This document shows positions 1 to 8,822 of a stretch of 64,000 nt of DNA, in pieces. Every line of letters begins with the position of its first letter. Within the stretch, counting starts at the first letter, position 1. The notes beneath the pieces are model-generated. The model saw only the letters and a program-made list of their open reading frames with translations, was not told where the DNA came from and did not search any database. A program made the position numbers and the translations under genes. The stretch comes from UBA6168 sp041163745 (GTDB lineage: Bacteria > Bacteroidota > Bacteroidia > Chitinophagales > Saprospiraceae), in contig JBEAQU010000037.1 in assembly GCA_041163745.1 (NCBI GenBank), positions 10,503 through 74,502 on the forward strand, read 5' to 3'.

Positions 1-570
1 GTAAACGAGGAAAACGCCTCTTTCGGCAGGGTGGTCACCGCACCTACCAACGGAGCTGCCGGCGTCATCCCGGCCGTGCTGCTCTACATGGTCTGTTTCT
101 GCCAGGTCGATTCCGAAGACGACATACTTCGTTTTCTGCTAACCGCCGGCGAAATCGGCAGCCTTTTCAAGAAGGGGTCGACCATTTCCGCCGCCATGGG
201 TGGCTGCCAGGCGGAAATCGGGGTCTCCTCCGCCATGGCCGCCGCTGGACTTACCCAATGCCTTGGCGGCACGGCGGAACAAGTACTCATGGCCGCGGAA
301 ATCAGCATGGAACACCACCTGGGCCTGACTTGCGATCCCGTCGGCGGCTTGGTGCAGATTCCTTGTATCGAACGAAATACCATGGGAGCCATGAAGGCCA
401 TCACCGCCTCTCAGATCGCCCTGTCCAGTGATCCGAGCAAAGCCAAGGTCAGCCTGGACAACGTCATCAAGACCATGTGGGAAACCGCCCGCGACATGAG
501 CGACAAATACAAGGAAACCGCCGATGGTGGCCTGGCCGTGCATGTATCCGTACGTGTTCCCGAATGTTGA
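1..570 (+). CDS. sdaA: L-serine dehydratase (L-serine ammonia-lyase), C-terminal part; 5' end outside window
   Basis: The reading frame is open from the first base, so the gene is cut by the window edge and only about 189 C-terminal residues are present. The protein would deaminate L-serine to pyruvate and ammonia with a 4Fe-4S cluster. Visible family signatures are APTNGAAGVIPA, the small-residue helix around GGCQAEIGVSSAMAAAG, and the stretch LTCDPVGGLVQIPCIERN, which holds two of the cysteines expected to bind the cluster. The sequence ends normally after the ERN motif and helical tail. The alanine dehydrogenase gene follows on the same strand after about 110 bp, so two enzymes feeding pyruvate are adjacent. 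Whether it is a one-chain enzyme or a beta/alpha pair cannot be told from this fragment. Confidence 0.93.
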   Translation, partial: VNEENASFGRVVTAPTNGAAGVIPAVLLYMVCFCQVDSEDDILRFLLTAGEIGSLFKKGSTISAAMGGCQAEIGVSSAMAAAGLTQCLGGTAEQVLMAAEISMEHHLGLTCDPVGGLVQIPCIERNTMGAMKAITASQIALSSDPSKAKVSLDNVIKTMWETARDMSDKYKETADGGLAVHVSVRVPEC

Positions 571-612
571 GAATTTTCTGACCGGAAAACGCTCCGCGTG
601 GAGACAGCCTTC

Positions 613-620
613 TATCTTTG
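613..620 (+). promoter_or_regulatory. Bacteroidota-type -7 box upstream of ald
   Basis: TATCTTTG matches the TAnnTTTG -7 consensus of Bacteroidota primary sigma factors and lies 64 bp before the chosen ald start. No clear TTTG -33 element is seen at the usual 19-21 bp spacing, so this is only a candidate. It favours the internal ATG at 685 over an in-frame GTG at 598, which lies upstream of the box. Confidence 0.4.
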
Positions 621-684
621 CATCCAAAATGAACAAGCCCTGCCCGATGAGGAAAAGGCACTCAACACAAATCATCGCAACATC

Positions 685-1797
685 ATGATCATCGCCGTAC
701 CAAAGGAAATCAAATCCAATGAAAACAGGGTGGCCCTTACGCCCGCCGGAGCCTTGGAACTGACCAAAAGAGGTCACCAGGTGTTCATTCAGCAAGGTGC
801 CGGAGAAAACAGCGGATTCCCGGACGAAGATTACATCGGTGCAGGCGCCGCCATCCTGGAAACAGCGGAAGCCTGCTTTGCAAAGGGCGAAATGATCATG
901 AAAGTCAAGGAACCCGTTGCACAGGAATATGCCCTGATACGGAAGGACCAACTCGTGTTCACTTATTTTCATTTCGCATCCCATGAGCCGCTGACAAAGG
1001 CCATGCTCGACAGCGGCGCTATTTGCCTCGCCTACGAAACTGTCGAACTCCCCGACAGGAGTTTGCCCCTGCTCATCCCGATGTCAGAAGTGGCAGGCCG
1101 AATGGCCGTGCAGGAGGGAGCCAAATATCTAGAGAAACCCATGGGGGGCATCGGGATCCTCCTCGGGGGCGTGCCCGGCGTGCAACCGGCCAAAGTGCTT
1201 GTCATCGGGGGAGGGATCGTAGGCACCCAGGCGGCGAAGATGGCGGCCGGACTCGGTGCCCAGGTCACCTTGCTGGATGTGAACCTGCCCAGGATGCGGT
1301 ACCTTGCGGACGTAATGCCCGCCAATGTGGTCACCATGTACTCCAACGAGCTCAATATCCGACGACTGATCCGCAACCACGACCTCATCATCGGTGCCGT
1401 GCTGATTCCGGGCGCAAAAGCACCGCATCTCATCACCCGGGACATGTTGTCGGAAATGCGAAAAGGCACCGTCCTTGTCGATGTGGCGGTGGACCAAGGC
1501 GGTTGTTTCGAGACTACCCGCCCCACCACTCACGAAGACCCCATCTATACCATCGATGACGTCGTCCATTATTGTGTGGCCAACATGCCAGGTGCCGTTC
1601 CTTACACCTCCACCATCGGACTTACCAACGCAACGCTGCCTTATGCCATCCAATTGGCGGACAAAGGTTGGGTGAAAGCCTGCCAGGACAACGCGGCCCT
1701 GCGCCACGGTCTCAATATCGTACGGGGCAAGGTCGTGTACCAAGGAGTGGCGGAAGCGTTCGGATTGCCTTACACCTCCGTAGATACCAGTCTCTGA
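685..1797 (+). CDS. ald: alanine dehydrogenase
   Basis: NAD-dependent oxidative deamination of L-alanine to pyruvate and ammonia, reversible. The 370-aa product starts MIIAVPKEIKSNENRVALTP, the classic N-terminus of the family, and its length equals the usual one (about 370). Other signatures are the lysine in KVKEP near residue 74, the histidine in TYFHFA near residue 95, the Rossmann glycine motif GGGIVGTQAA around residue 174, and the conserved end of the NAD domain with ANMPGAVPYTST. An in-frame GTG at 598 would add 29 residues that do not fit the family, so ATG 685 is preferred. The gene converges on adenine deaminase with only 9 bp between stop codons and no visible terminator. Confidence 0.95.
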   Translation: MIIAVPKEIKSNENRVALTPAGALELTKRGHQVFIQQGAGENSGFPDEDYIGAGAAILETAEACFAKGEMIMKVKEPVAQEYALIRKDQLVFTYFHFASHEPLTKAMLDSGAICLAYETVELPDRSLPLLIPMSEVAGRMAVQEGAKYLEKPMGGIGILLGGVPGVQPAKVLVIGGGIVGTQAAKMAAGLGAQVTLLDVNLPRMRYLADVMPANVVTMYSNELNIRRLIRNHDLIIGAVLIPGAKAPHLITRDMLSEMRKGTVLVDVAVDQGGCFETTRPTTHEDPIYTIDDVVHYCVANMPGAVPYTSTIGLTNATLPYAIQLADKGWVKACQDNAALRHGLNIVRGKVVYQGVAEAFGLPYTSVDTSL

Positions 1798-1806
1798 GCC
1801 ATTATG

Positions 1807-3483
1807 CTATGATTCGTCTGCGACAAGCGGAACCAAACGGAAGGCATCCCCGTCGAACAACCCGGCATCACTCATTTTAAGAGACGGTATCACCAACAAA
1901 GCCATGAAGGAAAGTGTCATGAAAGGTGCCCGCAGGGGGCTGCCCAGATTCTTCCGGGCGAAAACATCCAGTTCCTGATACAGGCGGCCGACCTGCTCCG
2001 CCGGTTCGCCGGACATGATGCCGGCAATAGGTAAGGGCAGCACCTTTTCCCCCTCCGTGCGCGAAACAGCGGATATGCCACCCTTGTTCCCGATGACCAG
2101 GTTTACCGCCCGACGAATCAGTTCCTCATCGTCTCCCACCGCCACGATGTTATGGCTGTCATGCGCGACACAGGAAGCGATGGCCCCCCCCCGGATACCG
2201 AATCCTTCGATGAAGCCGAGGGCGGGGGCTGACCTCCGGTACCGGTTCACCACCACGATGCGAAGGATGTCCTTTCCGGGATCCGGCCATACCTGTCCCG
2301 CCGCCACCGGCAGGAACCGCACCAACGGGCGGGTCACCAACTGTCCGTCCAATGCGCCTATGACCCGCACCGGAATCATATCCGCGGAACCAGGCGGAGC
2401 TTCCACCCGAAGGCTGTTCTCCGCAATCGGTCCGATGTCGAATCTATTCACCGGTGAGACCGGAACCGCCGGTATCAGGGACTTGCCATCCTTGGCCACC
2501 AGCCGTCCTTCGATCCAGGTTTCACGGACAGAAAAATGTTCCAGGTCTTCCACCACGATGAAATCCGCCGGGTCACCCGGCCGCAGCTGACCCACCGGCA
2601 GCCGGTAGTGCCGGATGGGTGCCAGACATGCTGCCCATAGCACGTCGAACAGGTCGTACCCCAACCCCACGGCACGGGCTGCCAGGGTATTGATGTGCCC
2701 CGCCATCAGATCGTCCGGATGCTTGTCATCACTGCAGAACATCACCTGTCCGGGGAATTCCCGCAACAGGGGGATCAGGGCATCGAAATTCCTTGCCGCA
2801 CTGCCCTCCCTTATCAACACCTGGACACCAAGGACCGCCTTCTCCCTTCCTTCCGCCTGACTGAAACATTCGTGGTCCGTGGAGATACCCGCTGCAAAGT
2901 ACCGACGGGCCGCCTCTCCCCGTAATCCCGGCGCATGCCCGTCAACCGGCTTCCCACGGCTAGCCGCCGCGTTGAGTTTGGCCGCCACGGATGGGTCGCC
3001 AGACAGCACTCCCGGGTAATTCATCATTTCCGACAGATACAGGATGTCCGGGTCGTCGAGCAATTCGGCCACAGCCGCCGCATCGAGCTCCGCACCCGCT
3101 GTCTCGAACTCGGTCGCAGGCACGCAGGAAGGTGCGCCGAAGAAAAAGTGGAAAGGTACCGAACGACCGTTCCCCTGCATGAAACGTACCCCCTCCACCC
3201 CCATCACATTGGCGATTTCGTGCGGGTCGGACACCGTGGCGACCGTACCATGCAAAACCGCCAAGCGGGCGAACGCGGACGGTACCATCATCGAACTCTC
3301 GATATGGACATGAGCATCGATGAATCCGGGTAGAATGAATCCGCCCCCGACCCCTCCGTCATACCGGATCGAATCGATGCGGCCCGACCGGATCGTCAAT
3401 TCCCCGTGCCGGATACAGCGCTGGTGCAGGTCCACAATCTGTCCCCTGAGGACCGTCGCTTCGTTTCCGTTCGGTATCGCCAT
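1807..3483 (-). CDS. ade: adenine deaminase
   Basis: Converts adenine to hypoxanthine and ammonia in purine salvage; a metal-dependent amidohydrolase-superfamily enzyme. The 558-aa product has the metal-binding motif DAHVHIESSM near residue 57, then GTVATVSDPHEIANV, a conserved GHAPGL loop, the DHEC segment and CSDDKHPDDL, all typical of bacterial adenine deaminases rather than adenosine deaminases. The C-terminal domain (ASCVAHDSHNIVAVG and the later glycine-rich KGGISAV region) is complete, so the enzyme should be active. The start ATG at 3483 gives a normal N-terminus. It has its own candidate promoter at 3573-3580 and is separated from the upstream mqnD by a terminator. Confidence 0.95.
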   Translation of the reverse strand: MAIPNGNEATVLRGQIVDLHQRCIRHGELTIRSGRIDSIRYDGGVGGGFILPGFIDAHVHIESSMMVPSAFARLAVLHGTVATVSDPHEIANVMGVEGVRFMQGNGRSVPFHFFFGAPSCVPATEFETAGAELDAAAVAELLDDPDILYLSEMMNYPGVLSGDPSVAAKLNAAASRGKPVDGHAPGLRGEAARRYFAAGISTDHECFSQAEGREKAVLGVQVLIREGSAARNFDALIPLLREFPGQVMFCSDDKHPDDLMAGHINTLAARAVGLGYDLFDVLWAACLAPIRHYRLPVGQLRPGDPADFIVVEDLEHFSVRETWIEGRLVAKDGKSLIPAVPVSPVNRFDIGPIAENSLRVEAPPGSADMIPVRVIGALDGQLVTRPLVRFLPVAAGQVWPDPGKDILRIVVVNRYRRSAPALGFIEGFGIRGGAIASCVAHDSHNIVAVGDDEELIRRAVNLVIGNKGGISAVSRTEGEKVLPLPIAGIMSGEPAEQVGRLYQELDVFARKNLGSPLRAPFMTLSFMALLVIPSLKMSDAGLFDGDAFRLVPLVADES

Positions 3484-3572
3484 ATGTTGCTTGGATAGAA
3501 AGGTGAGGAAATCCAGAATTCACAGCTCATGGGTAGGGCCAGAAAGAGGTGGCCTTCCCGTTCGTTCAGTAA

Positions 3573-3580
3573 CAAAGATA
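3573..3580 (-). promoter_or_regulatory. Bacteroidota-type -7 box upstream of ade
   Basis: Minus-strand TATCTTTG matches TAnnTTTG and lies 90 bp upstream of the ade start. The implied leader of about 80 nt contains a small GGCC-GGCC hairpin but no recognisable purine riboswitch core. No good -33 element is visible. Confidence 0.4.
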
Positions 3581-3650
3581 ACCATTTCGACGTGATGTCG
3601 GTCTTGTCAGACGGTTCCCCGGAAACAATACGGTCATGAAGGCTTGGGAC

Positions 3651-3680
3651 AAAAAAAAAGCCCGGAGAAATTCTCCGGGC
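3651..3680 (-). terminator. intrinsic terminator after mqnD
   Basis: A perfect 10-bp stem with a one-base centre (GCCCGGAGAA and its complement, 3660-3680) is followed on the minus strand by a run of nine T. It lies about 75 bp beyond the mqnD stop and before the ade promoter, so it separates the two minus-strand transcripts. Confidence 0.9.
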
Positions 3681-3756
3681 CTAAACGAATCTTACAATTC
3701 TTTAACCAAAACTTACACATGTTTATTTATAGCAATACGTGTGCCAAAAATTAAAA

Positions 3757-4593
3757 CTAAGTGTAATGCATAAAAATTTCTTGGTCAGTAACAGGAATGA
3801 CACCTTTTGCCATCGCAACATCAAACAACCGCAACACGGCGCTACGACCTGTCTCCCCAAGGTTTACGGAGTAATCGTTTACATATAATGAAATATGACT
3901 ATTCATAACCGACTCATCCATCTCTTGGGCGTATTGTCTGACAAAAGACATGGCCCCCAAGGGATGTTGGAGTGCGAACCGTACGCTTCGTTCCAGGACA
4001 CGGTTGAATGTTCGCCGAAGGGCAGGGGAGAGCTCCCTGCGGATGACGATACCGCCCAAGGGTATAGGCAAACCGGTCGATTCCTCCCAGAACGCACCTA
4101 GGTCCATCAATTTGACCAGGCCTTTTTCGGCATAGGTGAACCGGTTCTCATGAATGATTAGTCCGGCTGCGACCGATCCTTCCAGTACCGCCTGCTCGAT
4201 GTCGGAAAAGATCATCTCTTGTTTTTGTCGGGCGCTCGGATAAGCGAGCGAGAGCAGGAAGTTCGCAGTGGTGAATCGTCCCGGAATGGCAATGGGCCCT
4301 TCCAGCAGGGTGCGGTCGTCCAGATGCGTCCGGGCAATCAGCAAAGGTCCGCACCCATGTCCGAGGGCACTGCCCGCATCAAGCAGGACATATTTCTGCA
4401 GGACCATGGCAAAGGCATGATAGCTGAGCTTGGTGACGTCCAGGTCGCCACGGAAGGCCCGCTTGTTAAGGGATTCCACATCCTCGATGAATGTTTCGAA
4501 GCTGAGTCCTTCCGTGTCGACTTTCCCATGCAACATCGCATCGAACAGGAAAGTGTCGTTGGGACAGGAGGAGAAGCCGAGGGTCAGTTTCAT
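3757..4593 (-). CDS. mqnD: 1,4-dihydroxy-6-naphthoate synthase (futalosine menaquinone pathway)
   Basis: MqnD forms 1,4-dihydroxy-6-naphthoate from cyclic de-hypoxanthinylfutalosine in the alternative menaquinone pathway. The 278-aa product begins MKLTLGFSSCPNDTFLFDAM, matching the MqnD N-terminus (S-P/S-C-PNDTF), and carries the ligand-loop motif LGHGCGPLLIA near residue 80 and the GLPIPLGGIVI strand near residue 180. The fold is that of a periplasmic binding protein, but there is no signal peptide, as expected. MqnA is related, but the CPNDTFLF start and the GCGPLL motif favour MqnD. No other mqn gene is in the window. The gene diverges from the pseudouridine synthase gene with 74 bp between starts and ends in a strong terminator. 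Confidence 0.88.
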   Translation of the reverse strand: MKLTLGFSSCPNDTFLFDAMLHGKVDTEGLSFETFIEDVESLNKRAFRGDLDVTKLSYHAFAMVLQKYVLLDAGSALGHGCGPLLIARTHLDDRTLLEGPIAIPGRFTTANFLLSLAYPSARQKQEMIFSDIEQAVLEGSVAAGLIIHENRFTYAEKGLVKLMDLGAFWEESTGLPIPLGGIVIRRELSPALRRTFNRVLERSVRFALQHPLGAMSFVRQYAQEMDESVMNSHISLYVNDYSVNLGETGRSAVLRLFDVAMAKGVIPVTDQEIFMHYT

Positions 4594-4667
4594 TTTTCCG
4601 TTGTTGATCCAGTTGAGGGGATGGGAAGGTGAACGGGGATGCGAATTTGTCGTAATTTAGCACCCTT

Positions 4668-5342
4668 ATGGAAATACTGTTCGAAGACAACCACCTCATT
4701 GCGGTTAACAAACCGGCCGGCCTGCTTGTTCAGGGGGACCAGACAGGGGATGCCCCCATTGGTGATTATGTGAAACTATACATCAAGGACCGGTATGCGA
4801 AGCCAGGAGATGTGTTCCTTGGCGTCATACATCGGCTGGACAGGCCGGCCAGCGGGGTGACGGTCTTTGCACGGACCAGTAAGTCGCTGGAACGGATGAA
4901 CCGCCTGTTTGCAGAGCGGCAGATACGCAAGACCTACCTGGCCATCGTCGGACGCCGGCCCGACGAGTTGTCCGGAAGCCTGACCCATTACATTCTCAAG
5001 GATCCTTCAAAGAACATCGTCAAGGCGTTCGACCAGCCCAGCAACCGGGCCAAAGATGCCAGGAAGGCGGAGCTGAGCTACCAACTGGTCGGGGAGATCG
5101 GACAGTTTTTCCTCCTCGAAATCGAGTTGCACACCGGGCGGCCCCACCAAATCCGTGCCCAGCTGGCGAAAATCGGGTGCCCGATCCGGGGGGATGTCAA
5201 GTATGGCTATCCCAAGCCCAACTCCGACGGATCCATCAACCTGCACTGCCAATCCCTGTCTTTCCTGCATCCGGTTAAGAAGGAACCTGTCACCATAGAA
5301 GGTGACCCTCCCCGAGAGCAGGCATGGAACCTCTTCCGGTGA
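4668..5342 (+). CDS. RluA-family RNA pseudouridine synthase
   Basis: Isomerises uridine to pseudouridine in rRNA or tRNA. The 224-aa product begins at the catalytic domain (MEILFEDNHLIAVNKPAGLL) and holds the active-site motif HRLDRPASGV with the catalytic Asp near residue 60. Further family marks are RKTYLA, the LHTGRPHQIRAQL motif near residue 150 and the INLHCQSLSF strand. There is no N-terminal S4 domain, so it is the short form; the rRNA or tRNA target cannot be assigned. ATG 4668 is the first in-frame start and fits the family. It is followed 50 bp later by the hydroxyacyl-CoA dehydrogenase gene on the same strand. Confidence 0.9.
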   Translation: MEILFEDNHLIAVNKPAGLLVQGDQTGDAPIGDYVKLYIKDRYAKPGDVFLGVIHRLDRPASGVTVFARTSKSLERMNRLFAERQIRKTYLAIVGRRPDELSGSLTHYILKDPSKNIVKAFDQPSNRAKDARKAELSYQLVGEIGQFFLLEIELHTGRPHQIRAQLAKIGCPIRGDVKYGYPKPNSDGSINLHCQSLSFLHPVKKEPVTIEGDPPREQAWNLFR

Positions 5343-5392
5343 TGCCCCAGCGAACAACTTGATCCTTCATCTGTCAAACCAAATTCATCACC

Positions 5393-6289
5393 ATGGAAAA
5401 TATAGCAATCATCGGTGCAGGCACCATGGGAAACGGCATCGCCCACGTTTTCATCGCAGCCGGTTTCCCGGTTTGTCTGGCCGACATCCGGCAGGATGCG
5501 CTGGACCAGGCCCTCGTCACCATCGGGACGAACATGGACCGCATGATACGCAAAGGCAGCCTCACCGAAACTGAAAAATCCGAAGCCATGAGCCGGCTCA
5601 GGACGGAGACCGACCTGGCCGTCGCCGTCTCGGCAGCCGACCTGGTCGTGGAGGCCGCCACAGAGAATCTGGCCGTCAAGCTTCCGTTGTTCACCGACCT
5701 GGACCGCTGGGCGCCAGGCGGCGCCATACTCGCATCCAACACATCCTCCATCTCCATCACCCGGTTGGCGGCAGCGACACAGCGACCGACCCAAGTCATC
5801 GGTATGCATTTCATGAATCCGGTACCGGTGATGAAGCTGGTCGAAGTCATCCGGGGTTACGCAACCAGTGACGAGACCACCGCCCGCATCACGGATTTCA
5901 CCCTCCGCTTGTCCAAGGTACCGGTGGAAGCAAACGATTATCCGGGTTTCATCGCCAACCGTATCCTGATGCCCATGATCAACGAAGCGATTCAAGCCCT
6001 CTTCGAAGGGGTGGCCGGCGTGGAGGAAATAGATACTGTCATGAAATTGGGCATGGCCCATCCGATGGGGCCTTTGCAACTGGCCGACTTCATCGGGCTG
6101 GACGTCTGCCTTGCCATCCTGCGGGTGCTGCACGAAGGACTGGGCCATCCGAAATACGCACCATGCCCTTTGCTCGTCAATATGGTCCATGCTGGCAGAT
6201 TGGGCGTCAAGTCCGGCGAAGGTTTCTACCTCCATCGACCCGGCACCAAACAACTGGAAGTTGCCAGGAAACTGCTGCCGGGAGGCTGA
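5393..6289 (+). CDS. 3-hydroxyacyl-CoA (3-hydroxybutyryl-CoA) dehydrogenase
   Basis: NAD-dependent oxidation of (S)-3-hydroxyacyl-CoA to 3-ketoacyl-CoA, in beta-oxidation or butyrate-type metabolism. The 298-aa product is the monofunctional short form. The dinucleotide motif GAGTMGNGIAHVF is at residues 8-20, the second signature ASNTSSISI near residue 118, the catalytic His in GMHFMNPVPVMKLVEV near residue 138, and the C-terminal domain starts with PGFIANRILMPMINEA near residue 184. All catalytic residues are present. It lies 9 bp upstream of dapF, so the two are likely co-transcribed, although their pathways are unrelated. Substrate chain length cannot be fixed from sequence alone. Confidence 0.93.
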   Translation: MENIAIIGAGTMGNGIAHVFIAAGFPVCLADIRQDALDQALVTIGTNMDRMIRKGSLTETEKSEAMSRLRTETDLAVAVSAADLVVEAATENLAVKLPLFTDLDRWAPGGAILASNTSSISITRLAAATQRPTQVIGMHFMNPVPVMKLVEVIRGYATSDETTARITDFTLRLSKVPVEANDYPGFIANRILMPMINEAIQALFEGVAGVEEIDTVMKLGMAHPMGPLQLADFIGLDVCLAILRVLHEGLGHPKYAPCPLLVNMVHAGRLGVKSGEGFYLHRPGTKQLEVARKLLPGG

Positions 6290-6298
6290 ACCATTGTC

Positions 6299-7114
6299 AT
6301 GCGAATCATCGAATTTTCCAAGTACCAGGGAACCGGCAATGATTTTGTCATCGTGGACAACCGGGACGCAGGCGACCCGGCACCATGGGATGCCGGACTG
6401 GTTGCCAGGATCTGCGACCGTAGGTTCGGTGTCGGGGCGGACGGGCTGATGCTCTTGCAAGAAAGGAAAGGCTACGATTTCGAAATGGTCTATTTCAATG
6501 CGGACGGAAGGGAAAGCACCTGGTGCGGGAACGGAGGCAGATGCATTGCTCGCCACGCCCACCGGCTCGGCATCGCCGGAGAGGCATGCCGGTTTCTGGC
6601 GACCGACGGCCCTCATATCGCCCGTATTGATGCCGACAATGATTGGGTGGACCTTCAAATGAACGCTGTCGGTCGGGTGGAACGGTGGGCGGAGCGCTGG
6701 TTGGTGGATACCGGATCGCCCCATTGTGTGGAATTCCGGCCATCGGTTGAAACCGTTGACGTTGTGGAAGCCGGTCGGGCCATTCGGTACGGGCCGCGAT
6801 TTCAGGAAAAAGGCATCAATGTGAATTTTGTGGAGGAACTGACCGGGAAAAAGCTTTTCGTAGCAACCTACGAGCGAGGTGTGGAGGACGAGACCCTCTC
6901 CTGTGGAACGGGTGTGACCGCCGCCGCGATCGCCTGGGCCCATCGGCAAGGTGAGGGAGCGCAGACGGAGAAAACCATACCCATTCTGACTAAAGGTGGG
7001 CAGCTGACCGTCCGGCTCACACAAATGGCGGATGGTGCCTTCCGGGATGTCTGGCTGGGTGGTCCGGCCCAACTGGTCTTCACCGGCCGGTTCCATTGGA
7101 CGGTGACACGCTGA
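6299..7114 (+). CDS. dapF: diaminopimelate epimerase
   Basis: Epimerises LL- to meso-diaminopimelate for peptidoglycan and lysine synthesis. The 271-aa product starts with FSKYQGTGNDFVIVDN and shows both halves of the duplicated fold. The first catalytic cysteine is in TWCGNGGRCIA (about residue 80), the second in LSCGTGVTAAA (about residue 203), next to the ERGVEDET substrate loop. Length is normal for the family. ATG 6299 is 9 bp after the preceding stop. A non-coding stretch of about 217 bp follows, with no obvious terminator. Confidence 0.96.
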   Translation: MRIIEFSKYQGTGNDFVIVDNRDAGDPAPWDAGLVARICDRRFGVGADGLMLLQERKGYDFEMVYFNADGRESTWCGNGGRCIARHAHRLGIAGEACRFLATDGPHIARIDADNDWVDLQMNAVGRVERWAERWLVDTGSPHCVEFRPSVETVDVVEAGRAIRYGPRFQEKGINVNFVEELTGKKLFVATYERGVEDETLSCGTGVTAAAIAWAHRQGEGAQTEKTIPILTKGGQLTVRLTQMADGAFRDVWLGGPAQLVFTGRFHWTVTR

Positions 7115-7331
7115 TGCCTGCGCTTGCCACCGGTACGCATGCCAAGAAAATTGGACAAATGAAGGAAATACAAAACAATTTGCCGATCCTTACATTTATT
7201 ACCTGCCATTGTTCGGTGCCGAACGGTTCCCGTCGCTGATGCACATCACCAAATCCGTGCGAATGAATTGAAGAAACAATGCGGATTCCCCAAGCTGTCA
7301 TTTTATCATCCAGTTCTATAACCATCCTATT

Positions 7332-8810
7332 ATGGGCAGGTGCAAATACAATCCAGGCAGGTGGGCCGCGGGGCTCTGCCTGTTGCTAAAAATTCCCCTC
7401 TCGTATGCACAGGTCTGGGAGCCCGGCCCTGTATTCCGCTGCAATACCTACACCGCCGGCAACCAGTCCGATGTCCGTGTCGCCTTGTCGGAGACAGGCG
7501 CCATGGTGGCGGTTTGGGACAGTTATGGGCAGGATGGACATATCAACGGCATATTCGGCCAAAGCTTCGACGCAGCCGGCACGCCGTACGGCTTGGAATT
7601 CCAGGTGAATGAATTCACTGCGGAAGAACAGGAAACCCCGGCTGTGGCAATGGATGGTGAGGGGAACTTCACCGTCGTGTGGGGAGGATTCGGCAACGCC
7701 GGCGGCGGTATATACGCCAGACGCTATCTGCCGGATGGGACGCCGATGGGCGGCGAATTCAAAGTCAGCTCCTTCGGCTTCGGCATACAGAACAATCCTC
7801 GGATAGCCATGGCCCCGACCGGGGAATCCATCGTGACCTGGACCAGCGCCTACCAGGACGGGGACGGCCGCGGAATAATCGGACAGCGGCTCAACAGCAA
7901 CGGACAACCGGAAGGGGGTGAGTTCGTCGTGAACAGCCTGACCGCCGGACACCAGTTGTACCCGGACGTAACCATGGACGAATCTGGAAATTTCATCATC
8001 GCCTGGCTCAGTCAGCAAGGAGGCGGCACTGGAATCTACGCCCGGAAGTTCCATCCGACCGGCACACCACAGGGGGCAGATTTCCAGGTGAGCGACAACG
8101 GTTCCTACCATTACCGGCCGTCCTTGTCCTTCATCGGGGACGGAGAATTCGTTGTCACCTGGGCGACAGCACCGGGCCCGTCCGCGGCTACGGACATCAT
8201 GGCCAAGCGTTACGGCGCGAACGGCGTGACGCCGCTGGAATCCTTCCAGGTCAACACCTATTCGGACGGGCAGCAATCCGATCCTGTCATCGCATCCGAC
8301 CGGGAAGGAGGGTTCACCATCGCCTGGACGAGCAGACTGGAGGATGGGGATGACGACGGTATCATCGCCCGGTATTTCGACGGGACAGGACAGTCGGCAG
8401 CAGAACCGTTCCAAGTCAATGTCCATACTCCGAACGACCAGCGGTTCGCGGCCATTGCGGCAAACCGGGCACCTGCCCTCCTCCTGGCTTGGCAAAGCCA
8501 ACTCGAGGATGGCGACGGTTGGGGTGTGTTCGCCAGGCTTTACCAGGATCCCGCCACAGCCATGCGTGAGACTTCCACTGTCCTGCAGCCGCCTGTTTTT
8601 CCGAACCCCACACCGGGGGAGGTCACCCTCTCGGGATATCGCGGTCCCGTGGAGGTGTTCGACCTGTTGGGCAGCCCGCTGCTTTACGTGCGGTTGACGG
8701 AAGAAAACCAAGTGCTTTCCCTGGCCTCTCTTCCGGTAGGGACATATTGGCTGAAGACTGCCCATGGAACTGGAGCATATCGGGTGCAACAGGTCGTCGT
8801 GCTGCGCTGA
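7332..8810 (+). CDS. secreted T9SS cargo protein with seven approx. 54-aa repeats
   Basis: A 492-aa secreted protein. A signal peptide ends near SYAQ (residue 27). Residues about 37-410 form seven tandem repeats of 52-55 aa, each starting VN-x-x-T/S-x-x-x-Q and continuing with a P-x-VA, a G-x-F-x-V-x-W core and a GI-x-AR/GQ strand; the number and strand pattern suggest a seven-bladed beta-propeller. The last 75 residues form a type A T9SS sorting domain: a PVFPNPTPGEV start, then a strand ending in LPVGTYWLKT. The role is unknown; a surface-bound or secreted binding protein is likely. The ATG at 7332 is the one directly before the signal sequence. It converges on the TPR gene with 12 bp between stops. 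Confidence 0.82.
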   Translation: MGRCKYNPGRWAAGLCLLLKIPLSYAQVWEPGPVFRCNTYTAGNQSDVRVALSETGAMVAVWDSYGQDGHINGIFGQSFDAAGTPYGLEFQVNEFTAEEQETPAVAMDGEGNFTVVWGGFGNAGGGIYARRYLPDGTPMGGEFKVSSFGFGIQNNPRIAMAPTGESIVTWTSAYQDGDGRGIIGQRLNSNGQPEGGEFVVNSLTAGHQLYPDVTMDESGNFIIAWLSQQGGGTGIYARKFHPTGTPQGADFQVSDNGSYHYRPSLSFIGDGEFVVTWATAPGPSAATDIMAKRYGANGVTPLESFQVNTYSDGQQSDPVIASDREGGFTIAWTSRLEDGDDDGIIARYFDGTGQSAAEPFQVNVHTPNDQRFAAIAANRAPALLLAWQSQLEDGDGWGVFARLYQDPATAMRETSTVLQPPVFPNPTPGEVTLSGYRGPVEVFDLLGSPLLYVRLTEENQVLSLASLPVGTYWLKTAHGTGAYRVQQVVVLR

Positions 8811-8822
8811 CCCAACCGGCGG

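Noticed and set aside
3484..3566. Possible purine riboswitch in the ade leader
   Set aside because: The leader has only a small GGCC hairpin and lacks the three-way junction and conserved loops of purine riboswitches.
5207..7096. Long open frame on the minus strand (629 codons) opposite rluA, the hydroxyacyl-CoA dehydrogenase gene and dapF
   Set aside because: The plus strand holds three well-recognised enzymes; the minus frame has no signature and is a by-product of GC-rich codon use.
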